64,000 nucleotides of DNA from Brevibacillus sp. DP1.3A. GTDB lineage: Bacteria; Bacillota; Bacilli; Brevibacillales; Brevibacillaceae. Under the pieces are notes generated by a model. It was not told the origin of the DNA and did no database searches. It saw only the letters and a list, made by a program, of their open reading frames with translations. The stretch is from the NCBI RefSeq assembly GCF_013284245.2, contig NZ_CP085876.1, positions 2,401,001 through 2,465,000 on the forward strand. The letters run 5' to 3'. The translations under genes and the position numbers were made by a program. Shown here one piece after another: positions 24,523 through 33,653 of the stretch; positions within the stretch are counted from its first letter, which is position 1; the number at the start of each line of letters is the position of its first letter.

Positions 24523-26145
24523 ATGGGAAAAACAGACAAATATCATGATCCGAATGTCATCACTGTAAATGATGTGCAAGTTTTGTCCATTTCAAAAGAA
24601 TGGAAGCTTGTAGAAGCGAGAGATAGAAGCGAACAAATAATCATTTGGGTAATAGAGGGCAGGGCGTCGTTTCGGTTGGATCAGACAGGAGGCATGCTTA
24701 ACCAGGGAGATTTCATGGTCATAGCTCCAGAGGATATGCAGGAAGGGCTCGCCCTTTTGCCCATTACGGAGAACATCTATGTTTGTTACGTGGCGCTTTT
24801 TGCTGCTCATGCCAGAAAAGAAAGGGATGGCTGGCTTATAAACGAAGTGATGCTCCCGATCCGTGGGAAGCACCATATCGAAACGATCTCCTTGATTCAC
24901 CATCACATCGAACAATTGCATCTGGCATGGCGAAAAGATCACTTCGATCAGACAACCATGCAAATTCTTTTTTGGAAGCTATGGCAAGCTATTATGGCTG
25001 GAATCACGCTGCAAGAGAAAAAAACAGATCGTCAGCAACTTCTTCAAGGGATCGCTGAGCATATGGAGCAGCACTGTGAGGAGACTTTTCAGATCGAGGA
25101 GATGGCTCGCTACTCAGGAATGACGCCGACCCTTTTCTATCAGCAGTTTAAGGAGTACACCTCGCTCACTCCCTTGCAATTCATCAATCGGAAACGAATG
25201 GAGAAGGCCTGTCAGCTTCTGGTGGCGGAGGACGTAATGATTCCTGAGGTAGCTAATGAAGTGGGCTATCGGGATGTGTACTATTTCAGTCGTATGTTTA
25301 AAAAGATCGTCGGCGTTCCCCCTTATCGCTTCAAGAAATCGTTACAAAAGAAAATAGCTGTACTCCATCCCGCAATCATCGGCGATCTGCTCGCATTGGG
25401 GGTTTCGATCCAGCATCTGATCCCCGTTTGGGAAAAGGATCGGCAAAAGAGGCCGTACTCCCAAATGGACGCAGCCACGCTGGAATTTGACTTGTACCGT
25501 CTGCGCCAGATGGAGCCGGATTTGATTGTCGGTACAGATCAGGTTGCACCCTGGCTTGAACAAATGGAAGCCATTGCACCGACCTGGCTCATTCCCTTCA
25601 AAACAACGACCTGGCGGGATCATTTGCAGCAGGTAGCTACCATGCTGGGAATTGCAGAAGTAGCGACGAGTTGGCTCTATTATTATGATCTGAAAGCAGT
25701 TGCAGCCCGCGAGCGTATCCGCAAAAAAATTGGGAATGAAACGGTTATGGCAGTGAGGGCTTGGGATGGTGGAGCCCGTATATTTGGTGCGAGAAGGCGG
25801 AAAATTTCCGATATTTTGTACGGAGACCTTCAGGTAAGACCTCCAGTGGGAACAGATCATTTTGCCTTTCTGGATATCACGAGCCTGGAAGAGCTTCATG
25901 ATTTTCAGGCTGATCATATTCTGCTTTTTGATGAAAGGAAAATTCGAACGGATGTACGCAAGCATCGTTTGAAAGGAAATGTACATCGAGCTGGGGTATA
26001 TCCTTGGCTGCATTATTCCGCACTCGGTCATGAGCAGGCCATATCAGAGGCGCTCACGCATCTTGCTGCAGAGTCACAGGAATGTACAAAAAAGGAATCA
26101 GGTTCTTCAATTTTCTTACGTCCACAAGTTTGTGATAATGATTGA
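24523..26145 (+). CDS. AraC-family activator fused to a siderophore-binding-like domain (Btr type)
   Basis: 540 residues: N-terminal cupin-like region (WVIEGRASFRLDQTGGML), two AraC helix-turn-helices at ~185-285 (EEMARYSGMTPTLFYQQFKEYT; EVANEVGYRDVYYFSRMFKKIVGVPPY), then a periplasmic-binding-protein-like domain (ILHPAIIGDLLALGV... to the end) lacking a signal peptide. This is the architecture of B. subtilis Btr, which senses bacillibactin in the cytoplasm and activates the feu uptake genes. A Fur box precedes it and the uptake operon follows; its 3' end overlaps the second Fur site. Confidence 0.87.
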   Translation: MGKTDKYHDPNVITVNDVQVLSISKEWKLVEARDRSEQIIIWVIEGRASFRLDQTGGMLNQGDFMVIAPEDMQEGLALLPITENIYVCYVALFAAHARKERDGWLINEVMLPIRGKHHIETISLIHHHIEQLHLAWRKDHFDQTTMQILFWKLWQAIMAGITLQEKKTDRQQLLQGIAEHMEQHCEETFQIEEMARYSGMTPTLFYQQFKEYTSLTPLQFINRKRMEKACQLLVAEDVMIPEVANEVGYRDVYYFSRMFKKIVGVPPYRFKKSLQKKIAVLHPAIIGDLLALGVSIQHLIPVWEKDRQKRPYSQMDAATLEFDLYRLRQMEPDLIVGTDQVAPWLEQMEAIAPTWLIPFKTTTWRDHLQQVATMLGIAEVATSWLYYYDLKAVAARERIRKKIGNETVMAVRAWDGGARIFGARRRKISDILYGDLQVRPPVGTDHFAFLDITSLEELHDFQADHILLFDERKIRTDVRKHRLKGNVHRAGVYPWLHYSALGHEQAISEALTHLAAESQECTKKESGSSIFLRPQVCDND

Positions 26146-26157
26146 GAATGAGTATCA
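26133..26157. promoter_or_regulatory. Overlapping Fur boxes before the uptake operon
   Basis: Two overlapping 7-1-7 sites, TGATAATGATTGAGA (26133-26147) and TGAGAATGAGTATCA (26143-26157), lie at the junction between the regulator and the nitroreductase gene. They give the uptake genes their own iron control. Confidence 0.78.
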
Positions 26158-26177
26158 CTATTGTTGGAGGGAACGAG

Positions 26178-26771
26178 ATGGGATCATCATTGTATCCGAT
26201 TGCACAAGCGATCCGTGACCGCAGAACCATAAAGAAATTCAAGCCAGACCCGATTCCACTGGAATTGATTCGTGAGTTACTGGATGTAGCTGTTTGGGCA
26301 CCTAACCACGGACTACGCGAGCCTTGGCGATTCGTCCTTTATATGGAAGAAGGGAAGCGGGTTGTCGTCGATGCCATTCTTCAAAACGCCATGAAAAAAA
26401 GAGATCCGGAATTGCTTTTACGCGTCCCGGCATATCTTTTGGTTATTGTAAATGAAGACTCTCGGCAAAGAGAACGGGAAGAGGATTATGCGGCAGCCTG
26501 CACTTTGATTCAAAACTTTCAGCTAGCGGCGTGGGAGCGGGGATTGGGCGTCGTTTGGAAAACGGAACCGTTCACGTATCAAGCAGGATTTTTGCAAGCG
26601 GTAGGGGTACGTGCGGAGGAAAAACTCGTCGGAATGCTTCAGCTTGGCTTTCCGGAGGTCATCCCGGAAGCAAGAGCGAGAACGGCTGCAAGCGACAAGC
26701 TGACCGTGATTCATTCGAACGTTGCTCTGGAGGATAAGAAGGGAAATGTCACTGTCACAGCCGATCACTAA
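26178..26771 (+). CDS. Nitroreductase-family flavoprotein
   Basis: 197 residues with the FMN-binding pattern IRDRRTIKKFKPDPIPLELIRELLDVAVWAPNHGLREPW and a C-terminal LGFPEVIP. Family members reduce nitro groups, quinones or flavins with NAD(P)H. In an iron-uptake operon a ferric-siderophore or flavin reductase role is plausible but inferred. ATG 26178 is chosen for the GGAGGG site 7-13 nt upstream; the frame continues back through the Fur box to 26142. It overlaps the next gene by 26 nt. Confidence 0.8.
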   Translation: MGSSLYPIAQAIRDRRTIKKFKPDPIPLELIRELLDVAVWAPNHGLREPWRFVLYMEEGKRVVVDAILQNAMKKRDPELLLRVPAYLLVIVNEDSRQREREEDYAAACTLIQNFQLAAWERGLGVVWKTEPFTYQAGFLQAVGVRAEEKLVGMLQLGFPEVIPEARARTAASDKLTVIHSNVALEDKKGNVTVTADH

Positions 26772-27783
26772 AAATGCTTCGCTTCGAACCAGGCCGTGGA
26801 TGGCGACCGTGTTGATTGTTGCGGGGATTTGCGCCATCTTGTTCGGGCTAGGTTCATCCATTATCACGGGAGTGGCGAACATCTCGTTTGCCACCGTATG
26901 GAACTCGATTTTTCACTATGATTCTAGCAACGAGCATCATGTCATTATTCAAACACTGCGAATGCCGCGTGCCTTGGCAGGAGCGCTAGTAGGAGCTGCT
27001 TTTGCCGTAGCGGGAGCCATCATGCAAGGAGTCACGAGAAATCCGATTGCCGATACGGGCTTGATGGGCATTAATGCAGGGGCTGGATTCGTGCTCGTAC
27101 TCGTTTTTGCTTTTGCACCAGGACTCCCTTTTGAGTCTATTATTCTCTTTTCTTTTGTTGGAGCGGGTCTGGGGGTAGGGCTTGTTTATGGACTGGCCTA
27201 TTTTTCCAAAAACGGTTTGACACCTTTACGGCTCGCGTTGGCGGGGGCAGTCGTCAGCTCGATCATATCAGGGATTAGTCAGGCGATATCCCTCCTCTTT
27301 CAGATCAACTACGATCTGGCATTCTGGTCAGCAGGGGGGATATCTACAGCAGAGTGGTTTCAAGTATCCGTCATGATGCCATGGATTGTGGGAGGAATCA
27401 TTGTGGCCATGATTCTTTCTCGCTCCATTACCATTTTGAGTCTGGGAGAAGAGATCGCAGCGGGACTCGGACAAAAGACCAGGCTCGTGAAGGGCTTGGC
27501 GGCGGCTGTCGTCATGGTGCTGGCAGGTGCTTCGGTCTCAACAGTTGGCGGAGTTGGGTTTGTCGGTCTCGTCGTCCCGCATATCGTCCGTTTTCTGGTC
27601 GGGGTTGATTACCGCTGGATTATTCCTTGTTCGGCAGTCATGGGAGGCGTTTTGGTTGTTTTTGCAGACATCGGAGCCAAAATGATAGCGATGCCCTACG
27701 AGACACCGCTTGGCGCTATTATCGCTGTCATCGGAGTCCCTTTCTTCCTGTACCTGGCACGTAAGGAAAGGAGGGAGTGGTAG
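26746..27783 (+). CDS. Iron-siderophore ABC transporter permease (FecCD family), first subunit
   Basis: 345-residue permease with about nine to ten membrane helices. Signatures: RMPRALAGALVGAAFAVAGAIMQGVTRNPIADTGLMGINAGA and GGVGFVGLVVPHIVRFLVG (coupling region). It forms the membrane pore with the following permease. ATG 26746 follows GAAGGGA; the frame opens at 26722. Its stop overlaps the next gene start by one nucleotide. Confidence 0.9.
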   Translation: MSLSQPITKNASLRTRPWMATVLIVAGICAILFGLGSSIITGVANISFATVWNSIFHYDSSNEHHVIIQTLRMPRALAGALVGAAFAVAGAIMQGVTRNPIADTGLMGINAGAGFVLVLVFAFAPGLPFESIILFSFVGAGLGVGLVYGLAYFSKNGLTPLRLALAGAVVSSIISGISQAISLLFQINYDLAFWSAGGISTAEWFQVSVMMPWIVGGIIVAMILSRSITILSLGEEIAAGLGQKTRLVKGLAAAVVMVLAGASVSTVGGVGFVGLVVPHIVRFLVGVDYRWIIPCSAVMGGVLVVFADIGAKMIAMPYETPLGAIIAVIGVPFFLYLARKERREW

Positions 27784-28808
27784 TGGACATCGATCTATTT
27801 TCCCAAAAAAGAAAAAGTCGTAGTGTCCGAATGATCCTCCTTTTCGCGGTACTTTTGCTTGTCGGATTTGTCCTGAGCTTGAACACGGGACCGTACAGCA
27901 TTGGGCCCTTCGAGGTGTTGCAGACGTTGCTGGGGGAGGGCTCGAAAAAGCAGAATCTCGTGCTGTTTGAGCTGCGACTTCCTCGGATGGTGATTGCGGT
28001 CATGATTGGGGCTGGGCTTGCTGTATCGGGAGCGATTCTGCAAGGAATCTCTCGCAATGGTCTGTCTGACCCCGGCATTCTTGGAATCAGTTCGGGTGCT
28101 GGACTGGCCGTATTGTTGTTCGTCTCTCTATATCCCGCGACGAACATGGCTCCGCCTTTTTTGATGCCGTTTCTCGCACTCATCGGTGCCACTGCCACTG
28201 CAGCCATCATATATCTGCTTGCATACAAGAAGGGGCATGGCATATCTCCTACTCGTCTCCTGCTTACAGGGATTGCAGTTGGGGCGGGGCTTAGTGCCAT
28301 CAGTATTATTTTGACGCTTCAGTTGAATCCGCGAAACCTCGAGTTTGTCGTCACTTGGCAAATGGGATCGTTGTGGGGTTCCAATTGGAAGTTCGTGCTG
28401 GCACTTTTGCCGTGGATGGTGATCCTGTTGCCGTACGTGTATCGGAAGGCAAGTGTGCTGAACCTGCTCAGTATGAACGAACAGATTGCAGCAAGCCTGG
28501 GCGTATCTCTTCAACGGGAGCGACTGGCCTTGATGGCGGGAGCGGTTGGTCTGGCTGCGTCGAGTGTAGCGACAGGCGGAGGGATAGGGTTTATCGGCTT
28601 GCTTGGCCCGCATATCGCGCGCAGATTGGTCGGACCCCAGCATCAATACATGCTGCCCATTACGGCGCTCGTCGGTTCCTTGCTCGTATTGGCCGGGGAT
28701 ACGATAGGGCGAAGCATCATGCCGGCTACAGAAGTACCAGCGGGTATTGTTATTTCCCTCATTGGGGGGCCTTATTTTCTGTATTTGTTGATCCGGACAA
28801 AAGGGTAA
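27783..28808 (+). CDS. Iron-siderophore ABC transporter permease (FecCD family), second subunit
   Basis: 341-residue partner permease. LRLPRMVIAVMIGAGLAVSGAILQGISRNGLSDPGILGISSGAGLA and GGGIGFIGLLGPHIARRLVGPQHQ are the family hallmarks. GTG 27783 overlaps the TAG stop of the preceding gene (TAGTG) and has AAGGAGGG 7 nt upstream; GTG 27777 is a weaker option. Translational coupling with its partner fits 1:1 assembly. Confidence 0.9.
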   Translation: MDIDLFSQKRKSRSVRMILLFAVLLLVGFVLSLNTGPYSIGPFEVLQTLLGEGSKKQNLVLFELRLPRMVIAVMIGAGLAVSGAILQGISRNGLSDPGILGISSGAGLAVLLFVSLYPATNMAPPFLMPFLALIGATATAAIIYLLAYKKGHGISPTRLLLTGIAVGAGLSAISIILTLQLNPRNLEFVVTWQMGSLWGSNWKFVLALLPWMVILLPYVYRKASVLNLLSMNEQIAASLGVSLQRERLALMAGAVGLAASSVATGGGIGFIGLLGPHIARRLVGPQHQYMLPITALVGSLLVLAGDTIGRSIMPATEVPAGIVISLIGGPYFLYLLIRTKG

Positions 28809-28851
28809 GACACGTTTGAAATCAGGAGATGAAAAAAGGAGTTCAATCGAT

Positions 28852-29853
28852 ATGAAAAAGAAATTATCAAGCATTCTGTCCGTAATCATAGCCACAGCCG
28901 TCGTGGCGGGGTGCGGAGCAGGACAGGCGACTACAGACACAAACGCTAACAATAAAACGCAAACGGTTGAGGTAGGAGCATCCCAACCCGATACAAAAGG
29001 GACAGGAGAGCCTGTGTATCCTCGAACCATCAAGCATACGATGGGGGAAGTCACACTAGAGAAAAAGCCGGATCGCGTCGCTTCTGTCGATATCATGGGA
29101 ACGGATTACCTCCTCGTGCTAGATTTTGCTCCGATTGTATCAGAAGGCTTTGAGTCGACGAAAAGTAAGTCACCGATTTTTGCGAAGTATGCAGAAGGGA
29201 AAACGGTGAAGGATCTGGGTGGAAAAACGAATTTGGAGACTTTGTTGGAGATGGACCCAGAGGTTATTGTCATGACAAGCACGGGAAAAGGCTCCAGATT
29301 TGAGGAATTCAACAAAATGGCTGATTCCATCGTCATTGATTTCTCAGTAGATGCACCCACCCGCCTCATGAAAATAGCTGAAGTGATTGGCAAAGAAGAA
29401 AAGGCGAAGCAAGTTTTGGCCGATTTTGATAAGCTGAAAAACGAAGCAAAAGCAGCAGCAGACAAACATAAAGGTGAAACGGCGCTATTCCTCGTTTCCA
29501 ATGGGAAGGATTTTACGGTGATGCATCCCAAAAACTTCCCGATCTACTATGGGGATGTGGGACTAACACCGATAGCAGGATTGCCCGAGGACGGCAAGAT
29601 TGGGGGGCGTATCGGAATCGAGGCGTTGAGTGAGCTCGCTCCCGATCATATCTTTATTGCTGAGAACCGCCGTTCGGCAAAAGCAGAGGAGCCGGAAGGG
29701 TTGATTCATATTTGGAAGGATCATCCTGTCTGGAAAAACCTCAAAGCAGTGAAAAACAACCAGGTTTACACGATGGATACACTCGCAGGCGATACGTTCT
29801 TCTTGGGAGAAATCGCTGGATTGGAAGCCATTAAGAACAATCTCGGAAAATAG
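28852..29853 (+). CDS. Iron-siderophore ABC transporter substrate-binding lipoprotein
   Basis: 333 residues. A lipoprotein signal ends at VVAGC (Cys near residue 21), followed by a Thr/Asn-rich linker and a class III binding-protein fold (DRVASVDIMGTDYLLVLDFAPI... LLEMDPEVIVM... GEIAGLEAIKNNL). It captures ferric siderophore at the outer membrane face of the cell membrane. ATG 28852 follows AAAGGAG. It ends the operon; no ATPase gene is present, so an ATPase encoded elsewhere (as YusV serves Feu in B. subtilis) must power it. Confidence 0.9.
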   Translation: MKKKLSSILSVIIATAVVAGCGAGQATTDTNANNKTQTVEVGASQPDTKGTGEPVYPRTIKHTMGEVTLEKKPDRVASVDIMGTDYLLVLDFAPIVSEGFESTKSKSPIFAKYAEGKTVKDLGGKTNLETLLEMDPEVIVMTSTGKGSRFEEFNKMADSIVIDFSVDAPTRLMKIAEVIGKEEKAKQVLADFDKLKNEAKAAADKHKGETALFLVSNGKDFTVMHPKNFPIYYGDVGLTPIAGLPEDGKIGGRIGIEALSELAPDHIFIAENRRSAKAEEPEGLIHIWKDHPVWKNLKAVKNNQVYTMDTLAGDTFFLGEIAGLEAIKNNLGK

Positions 29854-29920
29854 AAAATACGTATGTGATAGCCCCCCTTTCGAAGAGACGACGTGAGGGG
29901 GATTGCTCGTTTGCAATTGA

Positions 29921-30445
29921 CTACTGCTCATTCTGAGAATATTTCCATACAAGCGCCTTTTGCTCCAGTGCTTTTGCAAGTGAATCTTTCCCTTTTACAT
30001 AACCGCCAGAATCATAGGGGAATCGTTTGGCTACCTCTGCCTTCACATCGCCGTAATGCTTGGCCTCATCAGGATGAGCACGCAGGTAGTCGCGAAAAGC
30101 CAGATGGCGGTGAATAGCTGGATGTCCTACCTGATACATGTGGACATGATGGGTACGTTCGTCACCGCCCTTTGGAAAATACCGCCTTCCTGCAATCCCG
30201 AACTCTCCACGAGGTTCGTAACCATGTACCAGCATCTCGCTGTTGTAATCATCCACGCGCGAGATATCCCGAACCACTGGCAAGATGTCGATTATGGGCT
30301 TTGCTGAGAGTCCAGGTACGGCAGTGCTGCCGATGTGATGGATCTCGACGAGTTCGTCACCGAAAATCCTTTGCAACAACAATGTCTCGTCTCTAAACAT
30401 TGTCGCCCACTCAGCTTCGTAAGGGCGTACTTCCATTTTTCGCAT
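29921..30445 (-). CDS. GrpB family protein (nucleotidyltransferase-like)
   Basis: 174 residues of the GrpB/UPF0157 family: VEIHHIGSTAVPGLSAKPIIDILPVV and HVHMYQVGHPAIHRHLAFRDYLRAHPDEAKHY. The fold is related to nucleotidyltransferases; cellular role is undefined. AAGGAGTG lies upstream of ATG 30445. Monocistronic. Confidence 0.88.
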   Translation of the reverse strand: MRKMEVRPYEAEWATMFRDETLLLQRIFGDELVEIHHIGSTAVPGLSAKPIIDILPVVRDISRVDDYNSEMLVHGYEPRGEFGIAGRRYFPKGGDERTHHVHMYQVGHPAIHRHLAFRDYLRAHPDEAKHYGDVKAEVAKRFPYDSGGYVKGKDSLAKALEQKALVWKYSQNEQ

Positions 30446-30496
30446 CCTGCTGTCACTCCTTTTTCACATGAATGGTTTATCGTAAACGTATAAGAA

Positions 30497-30528
30497 GCAC
30501 TCTACAAGATTAGTAGAGTGCCTTTTTT
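30497..30528. terminator. Hairpin terminator in a gene-poor stretch
   Basis: GCACTCTAC and GTAGAGTGC form a perfect 9-bp stem with a 7-nt loop, then CTTTTTT on the plus strand. No plus-strand gene directly precedes it. On the minus strand it lies just beyond a 40-codon frame (30525-30647) that has no ribosome site. I see no convincing gene in 30529-31062. Confidence 0.6.
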
Positions 30529-30946
30529 CATTTCCGATTGCCTGATTCCGTATGGGCATATGAGATAGCTTGCGTTGCTTGTGCAGTCAATTGGATACGT
30601 GCTGGGTTTTTCACTTCCAAGGTCATAACGGACATGACGACCGTTTGCATGGTGACGAGAAAATAGATTCAAAAAAAGATGTTTTTCAAAAGTGGTGATT
30701 CCACGGAAAAATCGTTTCTCCTTCTCATGTAAGAAAAAACTGCCATTCACGCTCTCTTACGTATGTCATCGAGTCGGCTGTTGTCCTCTCGATTGCTTTT
30801 ATTATACGGAAAAAAGCGGAAAGCACGCAAAAGCATGGATGTTTCATTTATGTCGATTTACAGCCGGAATGGATCATTTTTGCCAGTAGAAAACACTCGC
30901 TCTTTTTGTTAATCGCTGTGGCTCACCGGCAAACATGAATTCTGTG

Positions 30947-30959
30947 AGAGGTCACCTCT
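30947..30959. promoter_or_regulatory. Palindrome upstream of the PepSY gene
   Basis: AGAGGTCACCTCT is a 6+1+6 palindrome 104 nt before the PepSY gene start, in an otherwise pyrimidine-rich region. It could be an operator for an unknown regulator. Confidence 0.3.
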
Positions 30960-31062
30960 ATTTTCTCATCAATTTCTAATCTCTCTCTTTTTTTTCCTTC
31001 ATCTGTCCTTTTTATGATAAAGGAGATCAAACAAAACCAGTCGAAAAAAGGAGCGAGATCAT

Positions 31063-31659
31063 ATGAAAAAAGTAGTCATGACCATGGTAGGAGCACTGAT
31101 TGTAGGGAGCCTCAGCGTAACAGCGTTTGCACATAGCAACCAATATTACAGCGTACCGCAAAAGAACACTTCTACCGTGTACCTGCAAATCGACGATGAT
31201 GTGAAACACAACTGGGCGAAGCTCGTGCGCATCACGCCTGAAAAAGCACTGAAAAAAGTTCGGGATGCACAGTCTGGTATCATTACCGAGTGGAAATTGG
31301 ATGAAGAGGACGGTTTTCTCGTATACAAAGCAGAGATCAAAAACAAGCATCAAGAGATTGACGTGTACGTCGACGCGATGACTGGCGATGTGTGGCAAAC
31401 AGTTGACCGTTATGACAACGATGATCATGACGACGACAACGACGATCAGTGGAAAAACCAACCAGTAAAAATCAGTGTAGAGCAAGCAAAAAAAATCGCT
31501 TTGGCTAAAGTGAGCGGCAACATCAAATCCATTAAGTTGGATGAAGACGATAACCACTATGTGTATGAAGTGGAAGTGAAAACGGCTAAAGGACAGGAAG
31601 TAGATTTGGAGATTTCCGCTACGACAGGCGCTGTACTGGATGTAGACTGGGACGATTAA
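31063..31659 (+). CDS. Secreted protein with two PepSY domains
   Basis: 198 residues. A signal peptide (MKKVVMTMVGALIVGSLSVTAFA, cut after AFA) is followed by two PepSY repeats: ITPEKALKKVRDAQSG...YVDAMTGDVWQ and ISVEQAKKIALAKVSGN...EISATTGAVLDVDWDD. A linker of Asp and His (DDHDDDNDD) separates them and may bind cations. PepSY domains are thought to inhibit or chaperone peptidases. AAAGGAGCGAG precedes the ATG. A strong terminator follows. Confidence 0.87.
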   Translation: MKKVVMTMVGALIVGSLSVTAFAHSNQYYSVPQKNTSTVYLQIDDDVKHNWAKLVRITPEKALKKVRDAQSGIITEWKLDEEDGFLVYKAEIKNKHQEIDVYVDAMTGDVWQTVDRYDNDDHDDDNDDQWKNQPVKISVEQAKKIALAKVSGNIKSIKLDEDDNHYVYEVEVKTAKGQEVDLEISATTGAVLDVDWDD

Positions 31660-31679
31660 TCGATTCTGCTATCTTTCTC

Positions 31680-31717
31680 AACCGACCCTTTAATAAGTAG
31701 AGGGTCGGTTTTTTTGT
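31680..31717. terminator. Terminator encoded in the end of the opposing gene
   Basis: ACCGACCCT pairs with AGGGTCGGT, followed by TTTTTTT. It ends the PepSY gene; its right arm also encodes the last residues (NRPST region) of the minus-strand phosphoesterase. Confidence 0.88.
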
Positions 31718-32463
31718 GCGATGGCCTCCATAAATTCCATCGCTTCTTGAGCCGTAGGTATTTTTCGGACATTCTCTTCGGCAAATTGCTGAGCTTGCGG
31801 ATAGTTCGTGGAAGCGATTTGTTTTGCAGCTGCCTCTACGTCATAGGGTGTAAAGCGATGTTCATAGCGGTCACCATCAAGTAGTAACCAGTATGCACCT
31901 GGTTTGTCGGCAAACGGCATGCCCACACTTCCAGCATTGAGGATACGCTGATCGCCAAGTCGACGTTCGAATTGGACATGTGTATGACCACAGATGACCG
32001 TTCGTTGCTGTGTCCCCTCGAAGTAAGTGGCAATGATGGCATCCGATGTAAGGGGAGTGAAAATATCTTCATCATTGGTGGGAATGGCGTGGCAGAATAG
32101 TACGTCCTCATAATCCTCTCGTGTTAACGTGTAGGTAACAGGGAGTTGCGACAGATAGTCACGATGAGAGCGGCTCAATTGCTCCGCAACCCATGACGTG
32201 ATTTCTCGAACAGAATCGGACATTTCCAAGGCCTGAGCCTCACCGTCAAAAGTGAGGACGACTTCACGATCACCATTACCACGGATGAATTGCACCGGTG
32301 TATCCAGTTCGAAGAGTATTTCAAGTGTTTGGACGGGCATCGGGCCTGAGATAATATCACCCCCGATGACAATAAGATCAGGCTTCACAACTTCGAGTTC
32401 TGCTAATGTTGCATGCAGGGCAGGTACATTCCCGTGAATGTCATACAAAGCTGCCACTCTCAT
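31690..32463 (-). CDS. Metallophosphoesterase (YfcE/MJ0936-like)
   Basis: 257 residues with calcineurin-like motifs: DIHGN (metal ligands), GGDIISGP, GNGDRE and CGHTHVQFERRLGDQRILNAGSVGMP. Hydrolyses phosphodiesters or monoesters with two bound metals; substrate unknown. GGGAGGCG lies before the ATG. Its C-terminal codons form half of a terminator hairpin for the convergent PepSY gene. Confidence 0.9.
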   Translation of the reverse strand: MRVAALYDIHGNVPALHATLAELEVVKPDLIVIGGDIISGPMPVQTLEILFELDTPVQFIRGNGDREVVLTFDGEAQALEMSDSVREITSWVAEQLSRSHRDYLSQLPVTYTLTREDYEDVLFCHAIPTNDEDIFTPLTSDAIIATYFEGTQQRTVICGHTHVQFERRLGDQRILNAGSVGMPFADKPGAYWLLLDGDRYEHRFTPYDVEAAAKQIASTNYPQAQQFAEENVRKIPTAQEAMEFMEAIAQKNRPSTY

Positions 32464-32603
32464 TTTACTTCGCCTCCCATTTTTTTCCGGATGATCTTCA
32501 AAACCTTATTTCCAACGATCCAATTTGAACCTATAATGTATCTTGGGCATATCCTCTAAGCTATGGTATAATTTTGACGCCAAATTACGATTAAGGAGTA
32601 TGG

Positions 32604-33539
32604 ATGATGGAAAAAAAATTAATCTTCGGTCATAAAAATCCAGACACAGATTCCATTTGTTCAGCACTTGTGTACGCTGACTTGAAAACAAAACTGGGCG
32701 CGAATGTAGAGCCTGTTCGCCTGGGTGTAATCAGCAGCGAAACAGCCTTTGTGTTGAATTACTTCCAAGTAAAAGAGCCGCGCCTCGTAGAAACAGTGGC
32801 GAATGAAGTAAATGAAGTCATTCTTGTAGACCATAACGAGCGCCAGCAAAGCGCGAATGACATTGAGCAAGTGCAAGTGGTAGAAGTGATCGACCATCAC
32901 CGTATTGCGAACTTTGAGACGAGCAATCCTCTCTACTTCCGTGCTGAGCCGGTTGGATGCACCACAACCATTTTGAAGAAAATGTACAAAGAAAACGGCG
33001 TAGACATTCCAAAAGAAATGGCGGGCTTGATGCTTTCTGCTATCATTTCGGATACGTTGCTGTTGAAATCTCCAACTTGCACGGAGCAAGATGTAGCTGC
33101 TGCTCATGAGTTGGCTGAAATCGCGGGTGCCGATCTGGAAGCATACGGTCTGGACATGCTCAAAGCGGGGGCAGACCTGAGCGACAAAACAATCGCACAA
33201 CTGCTCACACTGGATGCAAAAGAGTTCCAAATGGGCAATGCGAAAGTAGAAATCGCGCAAGTAAATGCAGTGGACGTTAATGATGTACTTGCACGCCAAG
33301 GCGAACTGGAAGCGGCTATGAATGCAAACATTGCTGAAAAAGGTTTGGACTTGTTCGTATTTGTTGTAACGGATATCTTGAACAACGATTCTGTTGCGAT
33401 CGCACTCGGCAGCGCAACACAAGCAGTAGAAAAAGCGTACCAAGTAACATTGGTTGACAACAAAGCTGTTCTGAAGGGCGTTGTCTCCCGTAAAAAGCAA
33501 ATCGTACCGGTATTGACTGATACGTTCCAAGCTCTGTAA
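32604..33539 (+). CDS. ppaC: Manganese-dependent inorganic pyrophosphatase (family II)
   Basis: 311 residues, normal length for PpaC. DHH-superfamily motifs: [25 protein letters not shown] and the DHHA2 tail ending [17 protein letters not shown]. It hydrolyses pyrophosphate to drive biosynthesis. AAGGAG precedes two adjacent ATGs (32604, 32607). Its terminator is split by the IS element inserted 31 nt after the stop, which may allow read-through into IS DNA. Confidence 0.95.
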   Translation: MMEKKLIFGHKNPDTDSICSALVYADLKTKLGANVEPVRLGVISSETAFVLNYFQVKEPRLVETVANEVNEVILVDHNERQQSANDIEQVQVVEVIDHHRIANFETSNPLYFRAEPVGCTTTILKKMYKENGVDIPKEMAGLMLSAIISDTLLLKSPTCTEQDVAAAHELAEIAGADLEAYGLDMLKAGADLSDKTIAQLLTLDAKEFQMGNAKVEIAQVNAVDVNDVLARQGELEAAMNANIAEKGLDLFVFVVTDILNNDSVAIALGSATQAVEKAYQVTLVDNKAVLKGVVSRKKQIVPVLTDTFQAL

Positions 33540-33653
33540 GAAATAAGAAAGGCTGCCCATGCACTTGATGTGGTATTATCCCCTCGTGGTTGACAATGAA
33601 AAAAGTCTGTCTGATAAGATAGGCTTACCATTGTTGACCGGAGGGGATTTTTC

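Noticed and set aside
29860..29910. Terminator after the siderophore-binding lipoprotein gene
   Set aside because: C-rich and G-rich runs can pair, but there is no T run and the stem is weak.
30502..30750. 82-codon minus-strand frame
   Set aside because: No ribosome site and non-protein-like composition. An alternative 40-codon frame (MQTVVMSVMTLEVKNPARIQ...) looks more protein-like but also lacks a ribosome site, so neither is called.
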